Assembly (NCBI GenBank): GCA_038744685.1 | Contig: JBCDMB010000001.1 | Coordinates: forward strand, 186,001-250,000 | Length of the DNA: 64,000 nucleotides | DNA from: Verrucomicrobiota bacterium | GTDB taxonomy: Bacteria; Verrucomicrobiota; Verrucomicrobiia; Opitutales; Puniceicoccaceae | Direction of reading: 5' to 3' | In this document: positions 1 to 8,201 of the stretch, one piece after another | Numbering within the stretch: the stretch's first letter is position 1 | How the letters are laid out: the number at the start of each line of letters is the position of its first letter | The notes under the pieces: generated by a model | Database searches by the model: none | Seen by the model: only the letters and a program-made list of their open reading frames with translations | Told to the model about the DNA's origin: nothing | Translations under genes and position numbers: made by a program

Positions 1-122
1 ACATAATCGAGGCAAGTTGGGAGGCGTTGAAAGACGCTTATGAGTACAAAATTCTCCTGGAAGAAACCGGTGGAGAGGCTGCGACCGTTCAGGCTTCTCA
101 GCAAGTCAGCGCAGAAGCTTAG
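1..122 (+). CDS. C-terminal end of a citramalate/2-isopropylmalate synthase-like protein (partial)
   Basis: An open frame enters from the left edge (first full codon at base 3) and ends at TAG 120-122. The 39 residues read IIEASWEALKDAYEYKIL followed by a low-complexity Gln/Glu/Ala tail. In the LeuA/CimA family the protein ends with a very similar segment, in which an (N)IIEASW...L.D..EYKL motif closes the LeuA allosteric dimerisation domain. I infer the last 39 residues of a citramalate synthase or 2-isopropylmalate synthase, a cytosolic acetyl-CoA-condensing enzyme of Ile/Leu synthesis. The catalytic domain lies outside the window, so the exact substrate cannot be decided. Confidence 0.6.
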   Translation, partial: IIEASWEALKDAYEYKILLEETGGEAATVQASQQVSAEA

Positions 123-134
123 AACTTCTCGCAC

Positions 135-785
135 TCACTTCTTTCGTCGCTTCACCTTTTTCCGAGGGCTCCGTTTTCCTTTTGCGTGTTTTCCTGTGCG
201 GACGCCGTGAGTGGTAGAGCTCCGGTGTGAATCGGAAGAAAACTCTGGCGAGTTCGAGATTCTTGTTTCGCGGTTTACCCGCGCCATTTCCTCGATCGAG
301 GGAAATTCTTCCGAAAAACCAGAGATACCGTCCTTGGAGCCTTCACCCGGTGTAGAAAGAGGCAGATCAACAGGTAGTGAAGGCGTTGTGGCCTCTTCTG
401 CGATCACTGCCGCAAAAGCGCTTTGGAAGACCTTGTGCGCAATGGCGATTCTGACCGATTTTCCGTAGCGGATCTTGATTGCCCGCTTGACTGATCTTAG
501 GTTCCAGGTGGTTCCTAAGAGGCCAATTTCCTTCGGGGAGTTCGATCGGAGCCAGCGGATCAACTCTGTCTCTTCAACCGGAGAAAGGATATCGGCCTCC
601 TTTCGGCGCCCTTTCCCGGGTGTCTCAAAGATTTTGTCCCCATCTTTCTGATAGGCTTTCCAAACAAAGGAAATCGCCTGGCGAGTCACGCCGAGTTCTT
701 CTGCGATCCTGACTTGTTTTTCGCCTTTGAGAAGGCGATTCACAATTAAGCGTTTTCTATCCGCACCTGCGGTTTCTCGGGCCAT
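135..785 (-). CDS. Small helix-turn-helix protein with a basic tail (IS630-transposase-like N-terminus)
   Basis: A 216-residue protein. Residues 1-50 form a helix-turn-helix of the kind found at the N-terminus of IS630/Tc1-type transposases: RLLKGEKQVRIAEELGVTRQ followed by AISFVWKAY. Residues 60-120 resemble the second winged-helix segment of those proteins (PGKGRRKEADILSPVEETEL, then WNLRSVKRAIKIRYG). No DDE catalytic domain follows. The last 90 residues are Ser/Pro rich and finish in a Lys/Arg-rich run (KGKRSPRKKVKRRKK). It sits 15 bp from the downstream end of the aminopeptidase gene on the same strand. It may be a domesticated transposase DNA-binding domain or a truncated transposase; the clean ending and charged tail favour a retained DNA-binding protein. 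Function unknown. Confidence 0.6.
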   Translation of the reverse strand: MARETAGADRKRLIVNRLLKGEKQVRIAEELGVTRQAISFVWKAYQKDGDKIFETPGKGRRKEADILSPVEETELIRWLRSNSPKEIGLLGTTWNLRSVKRAIKIRYGKSVRIAIAHKVFQSAFAAVIAEEATTPSLPVDLPLSTPGEGSKDGISGFSEEFPSIEEMARVNRETRISNSPEFSSDSHRSSTTHGVRTGKHAKGKRSPRKKVKRRKK

Positions 786-800
786 GGAATTGACCGATAT

Positions 801-2237
801 CTAAAGATTTTGAAATGATTCGGCCCATTTCTCGATGAACCGAACGACTAGGTTGACTCCGAACCCGGAAGCCCCTTCGGAGCGATAAAATCTTTCCTTC
901 GAACTCATTGCAGGTCCAGCAATGTCGAGGTGAACGTGTTTCAAGCCATCGGTCCACTTCAACAAAAACGAAGCCGCCGTAGAGGCACCGCCCCAACGGG
1001 TAGACCCTAGATTGCGAACGTCGGCGACCTTGCTCGTGATCATCTCGTCAAACTCGTCACCTACCGGAAGAGGCCAGACTTTTTCCCCGATCTGATCACC
1101 AACAGAGCAAAGTAGTTGGGAAATTGTCTCGTCTTTGGAAAAAAGGCCCGCTCTTTCTTCGCCGAGAGCCACAACGCAGGCTCCGGTGAGCGTGGCGAGA
1201 TCAATTACTAGGTCGGGTTTTACCTTTTCCCGAACATAGCCAAGGGCATCAGCGAGAACAATTCTGCCTTCGGCGTCGGTGTTTGCCACTTCGATGGTTT
1301 TGCCGTCGTAGCTGCGTAGGATGTCACCCGGACGGTATGCAGACGATCCAGTCATGTTTTCGGCGGCGGCTAGAATTCCGATAACATTTGCCCGTGTTTT
1401 TAAGGACAAGACTGCCCGGAGGACGCCAAGGACTGCGCACCCTCCCATCTTATCGAACTTCATTTCATCCATGTGCTCGCCCGGCTTGATGCAAAGTCCA
1501 CCAGAATCGAAAGTGATCGCCTTTCCAACGACTGCCACCGTTGGAACTCCCCGAGAACCTGAATTGTAGTCAAGACGGATCAAACGGGGCTCATTTGCGG
1601 ACCCCGCACCCACTGCAACAATGCCGCCGAAATGTTCACGCTTCAGTCCAGCCAGGTTCCAGATTTTGCATTTTACAACATCGGATTCGGCAATTTGCCT
1701 TGCTTCGAGAGCCAACTTCTCGGGATAGATTTCATTCCCTGGGAGGTTTCCAAGTTCCCGGCAGTAACTGATTGAACTGCCGATCGCGATCCCTCTTGCG
1801 ATTTGGGCTCGGGTAGACTTTAGGGTCTTTTTTGGACCCACCAAAGTAACTTTTTTCAACGACTGCTCCGGAGTATCCGAGCGAAACTGGTCGAAACGGT
1901 AGAAACCCATCAAGAGACCTTCTGCAATTTCAGAGACGAACTCTTCGGTTTCACTGATGTCGAGTGCGATTTCGGTAGAACCTGCAGCGGTCGCCTTTCG
2001 CGCTGCATGGGCAGCTGCTAGCCGGTAGGAATGACCGGACAGACTCTCTTGCTGTCCCAATCCAATATGAATTTCGAGCCTGTCTTCGGCATGGTAGAGT
2101 GCACTGGATCCAAGTTCCCCATCAAACTCTGAAGCCCGAAACGGTCGCGTGGTGAACTGATCCTTGGCCGTAAAGAGAACCAGATCTGCATTTGCAGAAG
2201 GCGATTCACTGGCTTTCACTTGCAGGTTTTGAGACAT
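801..2237 (-). CDS. pepA: Leucyl aminopeptidase (peptidase family M17)
   Basis: A 478-residue cytosolic two-metal exopeptidase that removes N-terminal residues from peptides. The N-terminal macro-like domain (about 1-150) is divergent; the C-terminal catalytic domain carries the metal and active-site motifs FDSGGLCIKP, MKFDKMGGCAVLG and the family signature NTDAEGRIVLADAL. Length is normal for the family. I chose ATG 2237; a TTG 36 bases upstream (2273) would add 12 residues that look non-native. ATG 2237 overlaps the ATG of the divergent methyltransferase gene within the tetramer CATG (2235-2238), so neither gene has a private 5' leader. No clear Shine-Dalgarno is visible at either candidate start. 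Function is certain; the exact start is less so. Confidence 0.95.
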   Translation of the reverse strand: MSQNLQVKASESPSANADLVLFTAKDQFTTRPFRASEFDGELGSSALYHAEDRLEIHIGLGQQESLSGHSYRLAAAHAARKATAAGSTEIALDISETEEFVSEIAEGLLMGFYRFDQFRSDTPEQSLKKVTLVGPKKTLKSTRAQIARGIAIGSSISYCRELGNLPGNEIYPEKLALEARQIAESDVVKCKIWNLAGLKREHFGGIVAVGAGSANEPRLIRLDYNSGSRGVPTVAVVGKAITFDSGGLCIKPGEHMDEMKFDKMGGCAVLGVLRAVLSLKTRANVIGILAAAENMTGSSAYRPGDILRSYDGKTIEVANTDAEGRIVLADALGYVREKVKPDLVIDLATLTGACVVALGEERAGLFSKDETISQLLCSVGDQIGEKVWPLPVGDEFDEMITSKVADVRNLGSTRWGGASTAASFLLKWTDGLKHVHLDIAGPAMSSKERFYRSEGASGFGVNLVVRFIEKWAESFQNL

Positions 2238-2859
2238 GGGAGGCAGGATTGCAGAGGAAAACAGGGATGACAACCCGCGAACTGATTGGGAGTACCGTTA
2301 CAAGATTGGGGACGCCGGATGGGATCAGGGTCGTCCGGCTCCAGCGGTCAATGAAGCGTTGGAATTCTTTGCTCCCGAATCCCGGATATTGGTTCCTGGT
2401 TGCGGCTTTGGGCACGACGCGGCCGCATTGGCAGCGGCAGGTCATTCCGTAGAAGGATGGGATCTTGCCCGGACTGCCATAGAGGGAGCTCGAAAGCGCT
2501 ACGGCAGTGATCGCCTAGAGTTTTTTGAACGGAATCTCTTCGAATCTGAGCAAGAGGACGCCGGAGTTCAGGAGAGATTCGATGCGGTTTTCGAGCACAC
2601 TTTCTTATGCGCGGTCGGTCCAGACGGGTGGGAAAAGGCCGTGAGGAGTTTTGCGAACCTTTTGCATCCGGAAGGTCGTGTTTTTGCTGTCCTTTTTACC
2701 GCATTGGAGGAGAGGTCACCACCACCATGGGGGATTTCGGAAGAACAAGCTCACCGACTGTTTTCACCGCTTTTTTTAGTCGAGTCGGTGGCGAAGCCTC
2801 GGGAAGCCTTTGATCACCGGCTGGGCGAAGAAACCGTCTGGAAGCTGCGTAAAAAGTGA
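2236..2859 (+). CDS. SAM-dependent methyltransferase, thiopurine S-methyltransferase (TPMT) family
   Basis: A 207-residue class I methyltransferase. The N-terminus has the TPMT-family signature W-x2-RY-x2-GD-x2-WDQGRPAPA (residues about 18-36), then the SAM-binding loop VPGCGFGHDAAALAAAGHSV (about 54-73) and acidic strand end VEGWD. The central HTFLCAV and the PPWGISEEQ segments also fit the family, which methylates small thiol, metalloid or similar acceptors; the acceptor here cannot be read from sequence. An in-frame TGA at 2230-2232 forces the start to ATG 2236 or later, and the conserved Trp near residue 18 makes a later start unlikely. The gene is head-to-head with pepA (start codons overlap) and converges on nnr 15 bp away. 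Confidence 0.88.
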   Translation: MGGRIAEENRDDNPRTDWEYRYKIGDAGWDQGRPAPAVNEALEFFAPESRILVPGCGFGHDAAALAAAGHSVEGWDLARTAIEGARKRYGSDRLEFFERNLFESEQEDAGVQERFDAVFEHTFLCAVGPDGWEKAVRSFANLLHPEGRVFAVLFTALEERSPPPWGISEEQAHRLFSPLFLVESVAKPREAFDHRLGEETVWKLRKK

Positions 2860-2874
2860 TGAATACAGAACGCT

Positions 2875-4449
2875 CTAGTGTTTGAAACCGAGCGCTTCCG
2901 GAAGGTAGTCCAACAGGCGAGTGGTTTTAACGGCTGCGTTTCCCTGTGCACGGGCAAGACAATCAGCGGCTCGGCCATGCCATACGGTGGCGAGGACAGC
3001 GGCCGTAGTTGGATTTCGGGAATCCTGAGAGAGTAGGGAACCAACCATACCGGCCAATAGGTCTCCAGTTCCGCCCCGAGCAAGGACTGGACCCCCAAAA
3101 GGTGAGAGGTAGACTGTGGATGCATTCGCTATTCGGGTTCGAGGACCCTTGAGGACTGTGACGCAGTTGTAGGTTCTACAGAAACTCTTCAGTGCCTCTG
3201 CTCCATTGTCTTCAAATGGGTGCCCTCCGATTCGCTTCCACTCTCCGAGGTGGGGCGTAATGACTATCGGCAGGAATTCCACCGGCCTTTTTGATAGGGA
3301 TTGCGTGATTTCCGGAAAGAGCCCGTCTGCGTCGAGCACAATTGGACGGTCCACTTTCTCGACAAGGTGCCTCACCAATTTGTGTGCTTCAGCTGAACGC
3401 CCGAGTCCCGGACCTGCAAGGATCGCGGTGTAGTCAGTGAGCTTCTGATTGAGTTGGTCGATGATGCCTGAATGGAGGGCTCCGGATTCAGACGACGGCA
3501 CAGAGGTCCACATGGCTTCCGGTTGAGCGATGACTCCCGCAGCCGCTACCCGTTCAACAGTGCCGACGGTGAGTAAACCTACGCCAGAATTGGCAGCTGC
3601 CATCGTGGCCATAATGCACGCTCCCGGCATAGATTCGGAGCCGGCGAGAACAAGCAGGTGACCGTAAGTTCTCTTGTGAGTGGTGGGCTGCCGGAACGAG
3701 GCCAGCTGCCAGAGAATCGTGGGCAGAAGAACCCGAAGATCGGAGTCTGTCTTGGTTTTTGGAGAGAAGAAACCGAGATCGAGATAACGAAGCCTTCCAA
3801 CTTTGTTGATCGAACGATTGTCGGAAACTGGCAGCTTGGCGATACCCGTCGCGTAGGTGAAATCAGCGTTAAAGGCTTTAGGATCGCTTTCGTCTCCGAT
3901 TCCAGATGGCAAGTCAACAGCAGCCCGCAGCCGGACTGCCGGAAAACGGTTTACCGCCTCAATCAGTGAGAGCGGATTTCCCCGCAAAGGTGGGCTGAGA
4001 TTCATTCCAAATAGCCCGTCGATACAAAGATCGATGCACTTTCCATCGGCGAATACTGACAGGACTTCATCGATGTCGGCCTCGTCGGTGAGAATGAACA
4101 CCTTGCTACGGACTCTCAGGAGCTCGTAGGGCGCTCGAACGTTGTCTTTTAGGTCAGTGACTGGAAACGCCAGGAGGACCAGAATGTCCAAGTCCGGATG
4201 TCGATCCTTAAGTGTGTTCGCGCAAATGAGTGCGTCCCCTGAGTTATGACCTTTCCCAGCAAGAACGATCGCTTTTCCCTTTGCGGGGAAGCCGCTGATT
4301 TCCTCAAAGTCATCTTCGATGGCTTCGGCGATTGCGCGCCCCGCTCGAAACATGACAACGTCTTCCGACTCGGCACTCTTGGAGAAAAAAGCGCGCTCAT
4401 AATCCACTGCATCCGAGCAGGAGAGAACGGGATGGGAGTGAATATTCAT
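2875..4449 (-). CDS. nnr: Bifunctional NAD(P)HX epimerase/dehydratase (NnrE-NnrD fusion)
   Basis: A 524-residue metabolite-repair enzyme that epimerises and dehydrates damaged NADH/NADPH hydrates back to NAD(P)H. Residues about 1-215 are the YjeF_N epimerase domain (GKGHNSGDALICANTL; DGLFGMNLSPPLRG). Residues about 235-524 are the ADP-dependent dehydratase of the ribokinase-like fold (GHLLVLAGSESMPGACIMA; AILAGPGLGRS; VLDADGLF; ITPHLGEW; VLKGPRT; GGTGDLLAGMVGSLL). Length and fusion order match the usual bacterial form. It follows acpS by 18 bp; pairing of nnr with acpS and pdxJ is a common bacterial arrangement. ATG 4449 is the start. It is probably the last gene of the minus-strand operon. 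Confidence 0.94.
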   Translation of the reverse strand: MNIHSHPVLSCSDAVDYERAFFSKSAESEDVVMFRAGRAIAEAIEDDFEEISGFPAKGKAIVLAGKGHNSGDALICANTLKDRHPDLDILVLLAFPVTDLKDNVRAPYELLRVRSKVFILTDEADIDEVLSVFADGKCIDLCIDGLFGMNLSPPLRGNPLSLIEAVNRFPAVRLRAAVDLPSGIGDESDPKAFNADFTYATGIAKLPVSDNRSINKVGRLRYLDLGFFSPKTKTDSDLRVLLPTILWQLASFRQPTTHKRTYGHLLVLAGSESMPGACIMATMAAANSGVGLLTVGTVERVAAAGVIAQPEAMWTSVPSSESGALHSGIIDQLNQKLTDYTAILAGPGLGRSAEAHKLVRHLVEKVDRPIVLDADGLFPEITQSLSKRPVEFLPIVITPHLGEWKRIGGHPFEDNGAEALKSFCRTYNCVTVLKGPRTRIANASTVYLSPFGGPVLARGGTGDLLAGMVGSLLSQDSRNPTTAAVLATVWHGRAADCLARAQGNAAVKTTRLLDYLPEALGFKH

Positions 4450-4467
4450 CGACGAGGTGCCCTTACT

Positions 4468-4875
4468 TCAGCGAACCAGCACAGCAACGGCAGTTGCATG
4501 CTCCTTGGTGTGGGCAAGGCTGACCAACACATCGTTTCCACCCTTTTTCTGCAAAAGCTCTTTGCCTTGGGAGTCCAGCCGAATGAATGGTTTTCCGAGA
4601 CTATCTTTAGCGACTGCGGCAGACTTCCATCCCAAGAACTCTCCGATCCCAGTTCCAAAAGCCTTGGAGACGGCTTCTTTCGCAGCAAACCTCGCCGCAA
4701 AGTGAGGCGCAGGGAATTTCATACCGTCGCAGTAAGCCAGCTCTTCGTCCGTAAATACTCGATTCCGGAAGCGTTCTCTTTGTCTTTCAAGTGCTCTGGC
4801 GATCCGTGAAACCTCAATAAAGTCGATCCCGATTCCGAGCACGGAACTGTTCTTTGGAATCTCGGGAGGAACCAT
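4468..4875 (-). CDS. acpS: Holo-[acyl-carrier-protein] synthase
   Basis: A 135-residue phosphopantetheinyl transferase that moves 4'-phosphopantetheine from CoA to the serine of apo-ACP, switching on fatty acid synthesis. Recognised by the N-terminal GIGIDFIEVSRIARAL with the metal-binding Asp, the FTDEELAYC segment, AARFAAKEAVSKAFGTGIG with the metal-binding Glu, and the C-terminal VSLAHTKEHATAVAVL. Length is normal for the AcpS type. It lies 3 bp after pdxJ and 18 bp before nnr, and is therefore almost certainly cotranscribed with both. ATG 4875 agrees with the conserved N-terminus. Confidence 0.95.
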   Translation of the reverse strand: MVPPEIPKNSSVLGIGIDFIEVSRIARALERQRERFRNRVFTDEELAYCDGMKFPAPHFAARFAAKEAVSKAFGTGIGEFLGWKSAAVAKDSLGKPFIRLDSQGKELLQKKGGNDVLVSLAHTKEHATAVAVLVR

Positions 4876-4878
4876 TCT

Positions 4879-5646
4879 TCAACTCGTTGCGCGGTCAATC
4901 GCGCTTTTCATATCCCGGACAGCCTGTTCGATTCCGGTAAGGAGAGCTCGGGAGAGGATGCTGTGTCCTATGTTCAATTCGTTTAGATGGGGGAGCTGGC
5001 AGACTCTATCAACATTTCGATAATTGATTCCATGCCCGGCGTTTACTGTGATCCCGGCAGTGTGCGCGATTTCCGCAGCATTGCGCAATCTTTCCCACTC
5101 GCTTTCCTCGCCTGCGGAACCAAAAGAGCGGGCGAACGAACCCGTGTGAAACTCGACCACGGGTGCACTGAGTTTCTGTGCGAGCTCGATTTGATTGGGC
5201 TCTGGATCGATAAAGAGGCTTACTTCTACGCCAGCACTGCTAAGCTTTTGGACGAAGTCACCGTCTTCAGAGACAAGCCTGTTCAGGTCTAGTCCTCCCT
5301 CGGTAGTGACCTCGCGACGATTTTCCGGAACGAGGCACACTGCCTCCGGCCGGAGATCGAGTGCGATCTCAAGCATGTCGGCCTGGCAAGCCATTTCCAG
5401 ATTCATCCGGGTGGATAGGCTTTCGCGCAGTCGATAGATATCGCGGTCCTGAATATGCCGCCGATCTTCCCGCAAGTGCACGGTGATCCCGTCGGCACCT
5501 GCAAGTTCAGAGCGAAGGGCTATTAAAACGGGGTCGGGTTCGATGAAGCCGCCACAAGTCTTTTCTTCGTCTCGGTAGCGGGCCTGACGAAGAGTTGCGC
5601 TATGATCGATATTAACGCCGAGAAGAATCTTATTTTCTGAAGGCAT
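4879..5646 (-). CDS. pdxJ: Pyridoxine 5'-phosphate synthase
   Basis: A 255-residue TIM-barrel enzyme joining 3-amino-2-oxopropyl phosphate with 1-deoxyxylulose 5-phosphate to make pyridoxine 5'-phosphate, the last ring-forming step of DXP-dependent vitamin B6 synthesis. Motifs: LGVNIDHSATLRQAR at the N-terminus, DGITVHLREDRRHIQDRD, NLEMA, VCLVPENRREVTTEGGLD, VSLFIDP, EFHTGSFA, VNAGHGINYRNV and LNIGHSILSRALLTGI. The start is ATG 5646, giving MPSENKILLGVNIDH; a longer frame to 5760 adds 38 non-conserved residues. The partner enzyme PdxA is encoded at 21951-22967, so both dedicated DXP-pathway B6 genes are in the window although in different operons. Confidence 0.95.
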   Translation of the reverse strand: MPSENKILLGVNIDHSATLRQARYRDEEKTCGGFIEPDPVLIALRSELAGADGITVHLREDRRHIQDRDIYRLRESLSTRMNLEMACQADMLEIALDLRPEAVCLVPENRREVTTEGGLDLNRLVSEDGDFVQKLSSAGVEVSLFIDPEPNQIELAQKLSAPVVEFHTGSFARSFGSAGEESEWERLRNAAEIAHTAGITVNAGHGINYRNVDRVCQLPHLNELNIGHSILSRALLTGIEQAVRDMKSAIDRATS

Positions 5647-5689
5647 TGGGGAGATGAAAGTGTGTCGTGATGCTGAGGATAGACCCTTC

Positions 5690-6160
5690 TTAAAGGTCGT
5701 GTGCGACGGCCATGTTCCGCAAGGCAGTGGAAAAGGCAATGGTTGTGCCGATAATGGCATCTAAAACAACGACTGCGGCAACTACCCATTGGTAGAACTG
5801 CGGGGACTCTCCTGTCCGGCTGATTTCGTAGGTGAGAAGAGCGGTTGCAATGACCACCGCGCAAACCGCTACCACCAAATCAATGACGAATCGGGTTAGC
5901 TTGATGTCCGCGCCCTTCAATACCTCTACAACGAAAACTACCAGAGCGAATACCACCATCGAGTAGTCCAGGGTCGTGCCCTTGAGTGAATCGGGTAAGA
6001 ATTCGACGATAACCGCTACTGCAATCAGTAGAAGAGTCCACGGAAACAACCGCACAAACCGGACGAATTCCTTGAATGTGAATCCTTGATTACTGTCTCT
6101 GGAAGAAACCTGCGAACCTCCTGCCAGAATGCTGGGGTCTGGTGTTTCGTGTTGAGTCAT
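5690..6160 (-). CDS. Four-helix integral membrane protein of unknown function
   Basis: A 156-residue protein. After a polar N-terminus of about 35 residues come four hydrophobic segments (about 38-55, 65-82, 90-110, 123-145) separated by short loops, two carrying acidic/basic residues (EVLKGADIKLTRF; YEISRTGESPQFYQ). It resembles the phosphate-starvation-inducible PsiE type of four-helix membrane protein in size and layout, but I cannot confirm membership. It lies between alr and pdxJ on the same strand, with 43 bp to pdxJ, so cotranscription is likely. ATG 6160 is the only sensible start. Confidence 0.6.
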   Translation of the reverse strand: MTQHETPDPSILAGGSQVSSRDSNQGFTFKEFVRFVRLFPWTLLLIAVAVIVEFLPDSLKGTTLDYSMVVFALVVFVVEVLKGADIKLTRFVIDLVVAVCAVVIATALLTYEISRTGESPQFYQWVVAAVVVLDAIIGTTIAFSTALRNMAVAHDL

Positions 6161-6282
6161 AGTCTTGGTCTGCTGGGTTTAGGTGCGCGGAAATAATGTA
6201 GTATGCGAAGAATCCGTTCTTGAACAGTTGTTTCTAACCTCGAGGCGCTCCTCCTTCGGGTCCCCAGGGTTTTGAATAGGAA

Positions 6283-6375
6283 TCAGTCTACCCAACTTGC
6301 GATCAGCAAGATGACTAGAATTACGCTGCTAAGTACCATGAGTGCCCATCGTTCGGGAAGAGTAGTCTTTAACAT
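6283..6375 (-). CDS. Possible 30-residue single-span membrane peptide
   Basis: The short frame reads MLKTTLPERW followed by ALMVLSSVILVILLIASWVD and TGA. It has a charged N-terminus and one hydrophobic span of 17-18 residues. It begins 8 bp downstream of the alr stop codon on the same strand. A longer in-frame version runs back into alr, but the downstream ATG matches the boundary of the hydrophobic unit. It resembles many small stress-type membrane peptides in form only. No strong ribosome-binding site is visible. Confidence 0.35.
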   Translation of the reverse strand: MLKTTLPERWALMVLSSVILVILLIASWVD

Positions 6376-6383
6376 TTTGATAC

Positions 6384-7523
6384 CTATACCCGGTTCGTTC
6401 GATAGACTCGGGGGACTCGTTTCGTGACGCTGCAGAATACTTCCCATGGGATGGAATCGGTCCATTCGCTAAACTCAGAGACGGTGATCTCCTGATTTCC
6501 ATCCCTTCCAATGAGGACGGCATTTTCGCCAACTTCGACTTTCTCGAGAGAGGATACATCCACGATGACTTGATCCATGGTTACCCGGCCGAGAATGGGG
6601 CAGATCGCTCCTTGAATCAGAACTTTACCCCGATTACTTGCGGCCGTGGGTATCCCGTCGCCATAGCCTGCAGTTAAGATTGCAACTTTAGTGGCTTTCT
6701 CTGTGGTGAATGTCCGGCCGTAGCTAATCGGAGTGTTTGGGGGTAGTGTCTTCGTAAGGCCTATCCGAGTAACGAATCGAAAGACCGGTTCTGTTCGAAC
6801 AGACTCCAGTAAGGTTGAGGAATACTGGTTTACCCCAAACTGCAGAAGACCGACACGGACCGCATTGAAGGGACTCGCCCGATCAAAAGCCTCTGTGCCA
6901 GCACTATTGTCGGCATGAATAAGAAGCTCTCGGTCATCTTTTCTTTCCACGGATTCCAACGCTTTCAGGAAACGGTCTTTCTGTTCCCGCGTGAACTCCT
7001 CGGATCCGGTCGCATCGGAATAGTGAGTATAAATTCCCCTCAATCGGAGGTTGTCTCGAGCGGACACGGCATCAAACAACTCTTTTGCCTCTTCATGCCA
7101 CACTCCCAGTCGGCCCATGCCGGTATCAATCTTCACGTGAACGTCGAGGTCTTTCCCAATTCTTGTCGCAGCGGACGAGAAGCGGCTCACTTCTTCAATT
7201 GAAGAAACGGTTGCAGTAAGCCCCAGCTGCACAAGGGCTCCCTCTTCTTCCGGTAAAACAGCACCGAGCACAAGAATCGGCCAGCCCTTTGCGATTTCCT
7301 GCAATCTCGCTCCCTCCTCAACGTTTGCGACTGCAAATGCGTCCGCATTAGCCTGCATTAAACGGGATACCGTGGGATGGACTCCGTGACCGTAGGCGTC
7401 GGCTTTTACCACGGCTACATATCGGATACCCCGCGGAAGCTTGCTCCGGATACTGACCAAATTTCTTTCAAGAGCTGCGAGGTCAATCTCTGCCCAGCAT
7501 CGGTGATGTCCGGTGGTACTCAT
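6384..7523 (-). CDS. alr: Alanine racemase
   Basis: A 379-residue PLP enzyme interconverting L- and D-alanine for peptidoglycan. The PLP lysine is Lys40 in VAVVKADAYGHG. Other family blocks are DAFAVANVEEGARLQEI, VHVKIDTGMGRLGV, GIYTHYSDA, IRVGLLQFGV-like VRVGLLQFGV, SYGRTFTTE, ILTAGYGDGIPTAASNRGKV and GRVTMDQVIVDVS. Length is normal. It follows tsaB by 22 bp. The combination with the murE/murF cluster elsewhere in the window fits a conventional meso-DAP cell wall. ATG 7523 gives the family-typical N-terminus (HHRCWAEIDLAALERNL). Confidence 0.96.
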   Translation of the reverse strand: MSTTGHHRCWAEIDLAALERNLVSIRSKLPRGIRYVAVVKADAYGHGVHPTVSRLMQANADAFAVANVEEGARLQEIAKGWPILVLGAVLPEEEGALVQLGLTATVSSIEEVSRFSSAATRIGKDLDVHVKIDTGMGRLGVWHEEAKELFDAVSARDNLRLRGIYTHYSDATGSEEFTREQKDRFLKALESVERKDDRELLIHADNSAGTEAFDRASPFNAVRVGLLQFGVNQYSSTLLESVRTEPVFRFVTRIGLTKTLPPNTPISYGRTFTTEKATKVAILTAGYGDGIPTAASNRGKVLIQGAICPILGRVTMDQVIVDVSSLEKVEVGENAVLIGRDGNQEITVSEFSEWTDSIPWEVFCSVTKRVPRVYRTNRV

Positions 7524-7545
7524 AGGGCAAAGAAATTCCCCGGTA

Positions 7546-8196
7546 TCACTTTGGGAACCATTTCTTGTAGTCTACTTTTCCGTTGAAAAGGGGGGAAACC
7601 GTTTGGGTCTCGACCAGAAAACCCGGTTGATCCAAATGGAGCTGCAAAGTGGTAAGCTCTGGAAGCAAGACTTTGTTCACGGGAATGGTGAGGTCGATTC
7701 CATGCCGGTCTTCTCCCAGTAGAAAGGTTGGGTGGTCGTGGTTTGTGCCTTTTTCGGTGTCGAAGAGTTCGATATCTTTTTCATTGGGTTGGTTCTCGTC
7801 TACAAAAACACCAAAGCAGGCACCTCTACGCCAGGGACTGAGCACGGTGAAAGTGGACTCACGTCCCGTCCTGAGGATCTCCCTTGCAGTCCATATGAGT
7901 CCGGAGAATCTGAAATGGGTGCAGCCGCTAGGACTATCCAGACCTTTCCACGATTCTAGAATCATGGAAAGGGTCCTCAGTGCCAGGAGTGAACCGGGAC
8001 CTCCCGAATAGCAAATAGAGTCCATTTCCGAGGGCTTCATTTCTGCGGACGCAAGGACATTTCGAATCACCGTGGCAATTCCTTCCACCGGTCTTCCGGG
8101 TATGCTTTCTGAAGCAATCCATCGGGCTTCCTTTTGGATTGCTGCGTCGGCACGGTTTCCTTCAACGCCGACAGTCAAAGTGACTCCGTTGTTCAC
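7546..8196 (-). CDS. tsaB: tRNA threonylcarbamoyladenosine biosynthesis protein TsaB-like
   Basis: A 216-residue ASKHA-fold protein. The diagnostic segment is SGGPGSLLALRTLSMILESW (about 64-83), the counterpart of the GPGSFTGLRIG block of TsaB, preceded by the typical MKPSEMDSICYSGGPG layout. TsaB is the non-catalytic dimer partner of TsaD in making t6A37 on ANN-decoding tRNAs. The remaining sequence is divergent and the C-terminal half is short. The start is GTG 8196 (no ATG is available). It is 5 bp downstream of rpoN and 22 bp upstream of alr. The family assignment is good, the function is inferred by homology. Confidence 0.75.
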   Translation of the reverse strand: MNNGVTLTVGVEGNRADAAIQKEARWIASESIPGRPVEGIATVIRNVLASAEMKPSEMDSICYSGGPGSLLALRTLSMILESWKGLDSPSGCTHFRFSGLIWTAREILRTGRESTFTVLSPWRRGACFGVFVDENQPNEKDIELFDTEKGTNHDHPTFLLGEDRHGIDLTIPVNKVLLPELTTLQLHLDQPGFLVETQTVSPLFNGKVDYKKWFPK

Positions 8197-8201
8197 CCAA
8201 C

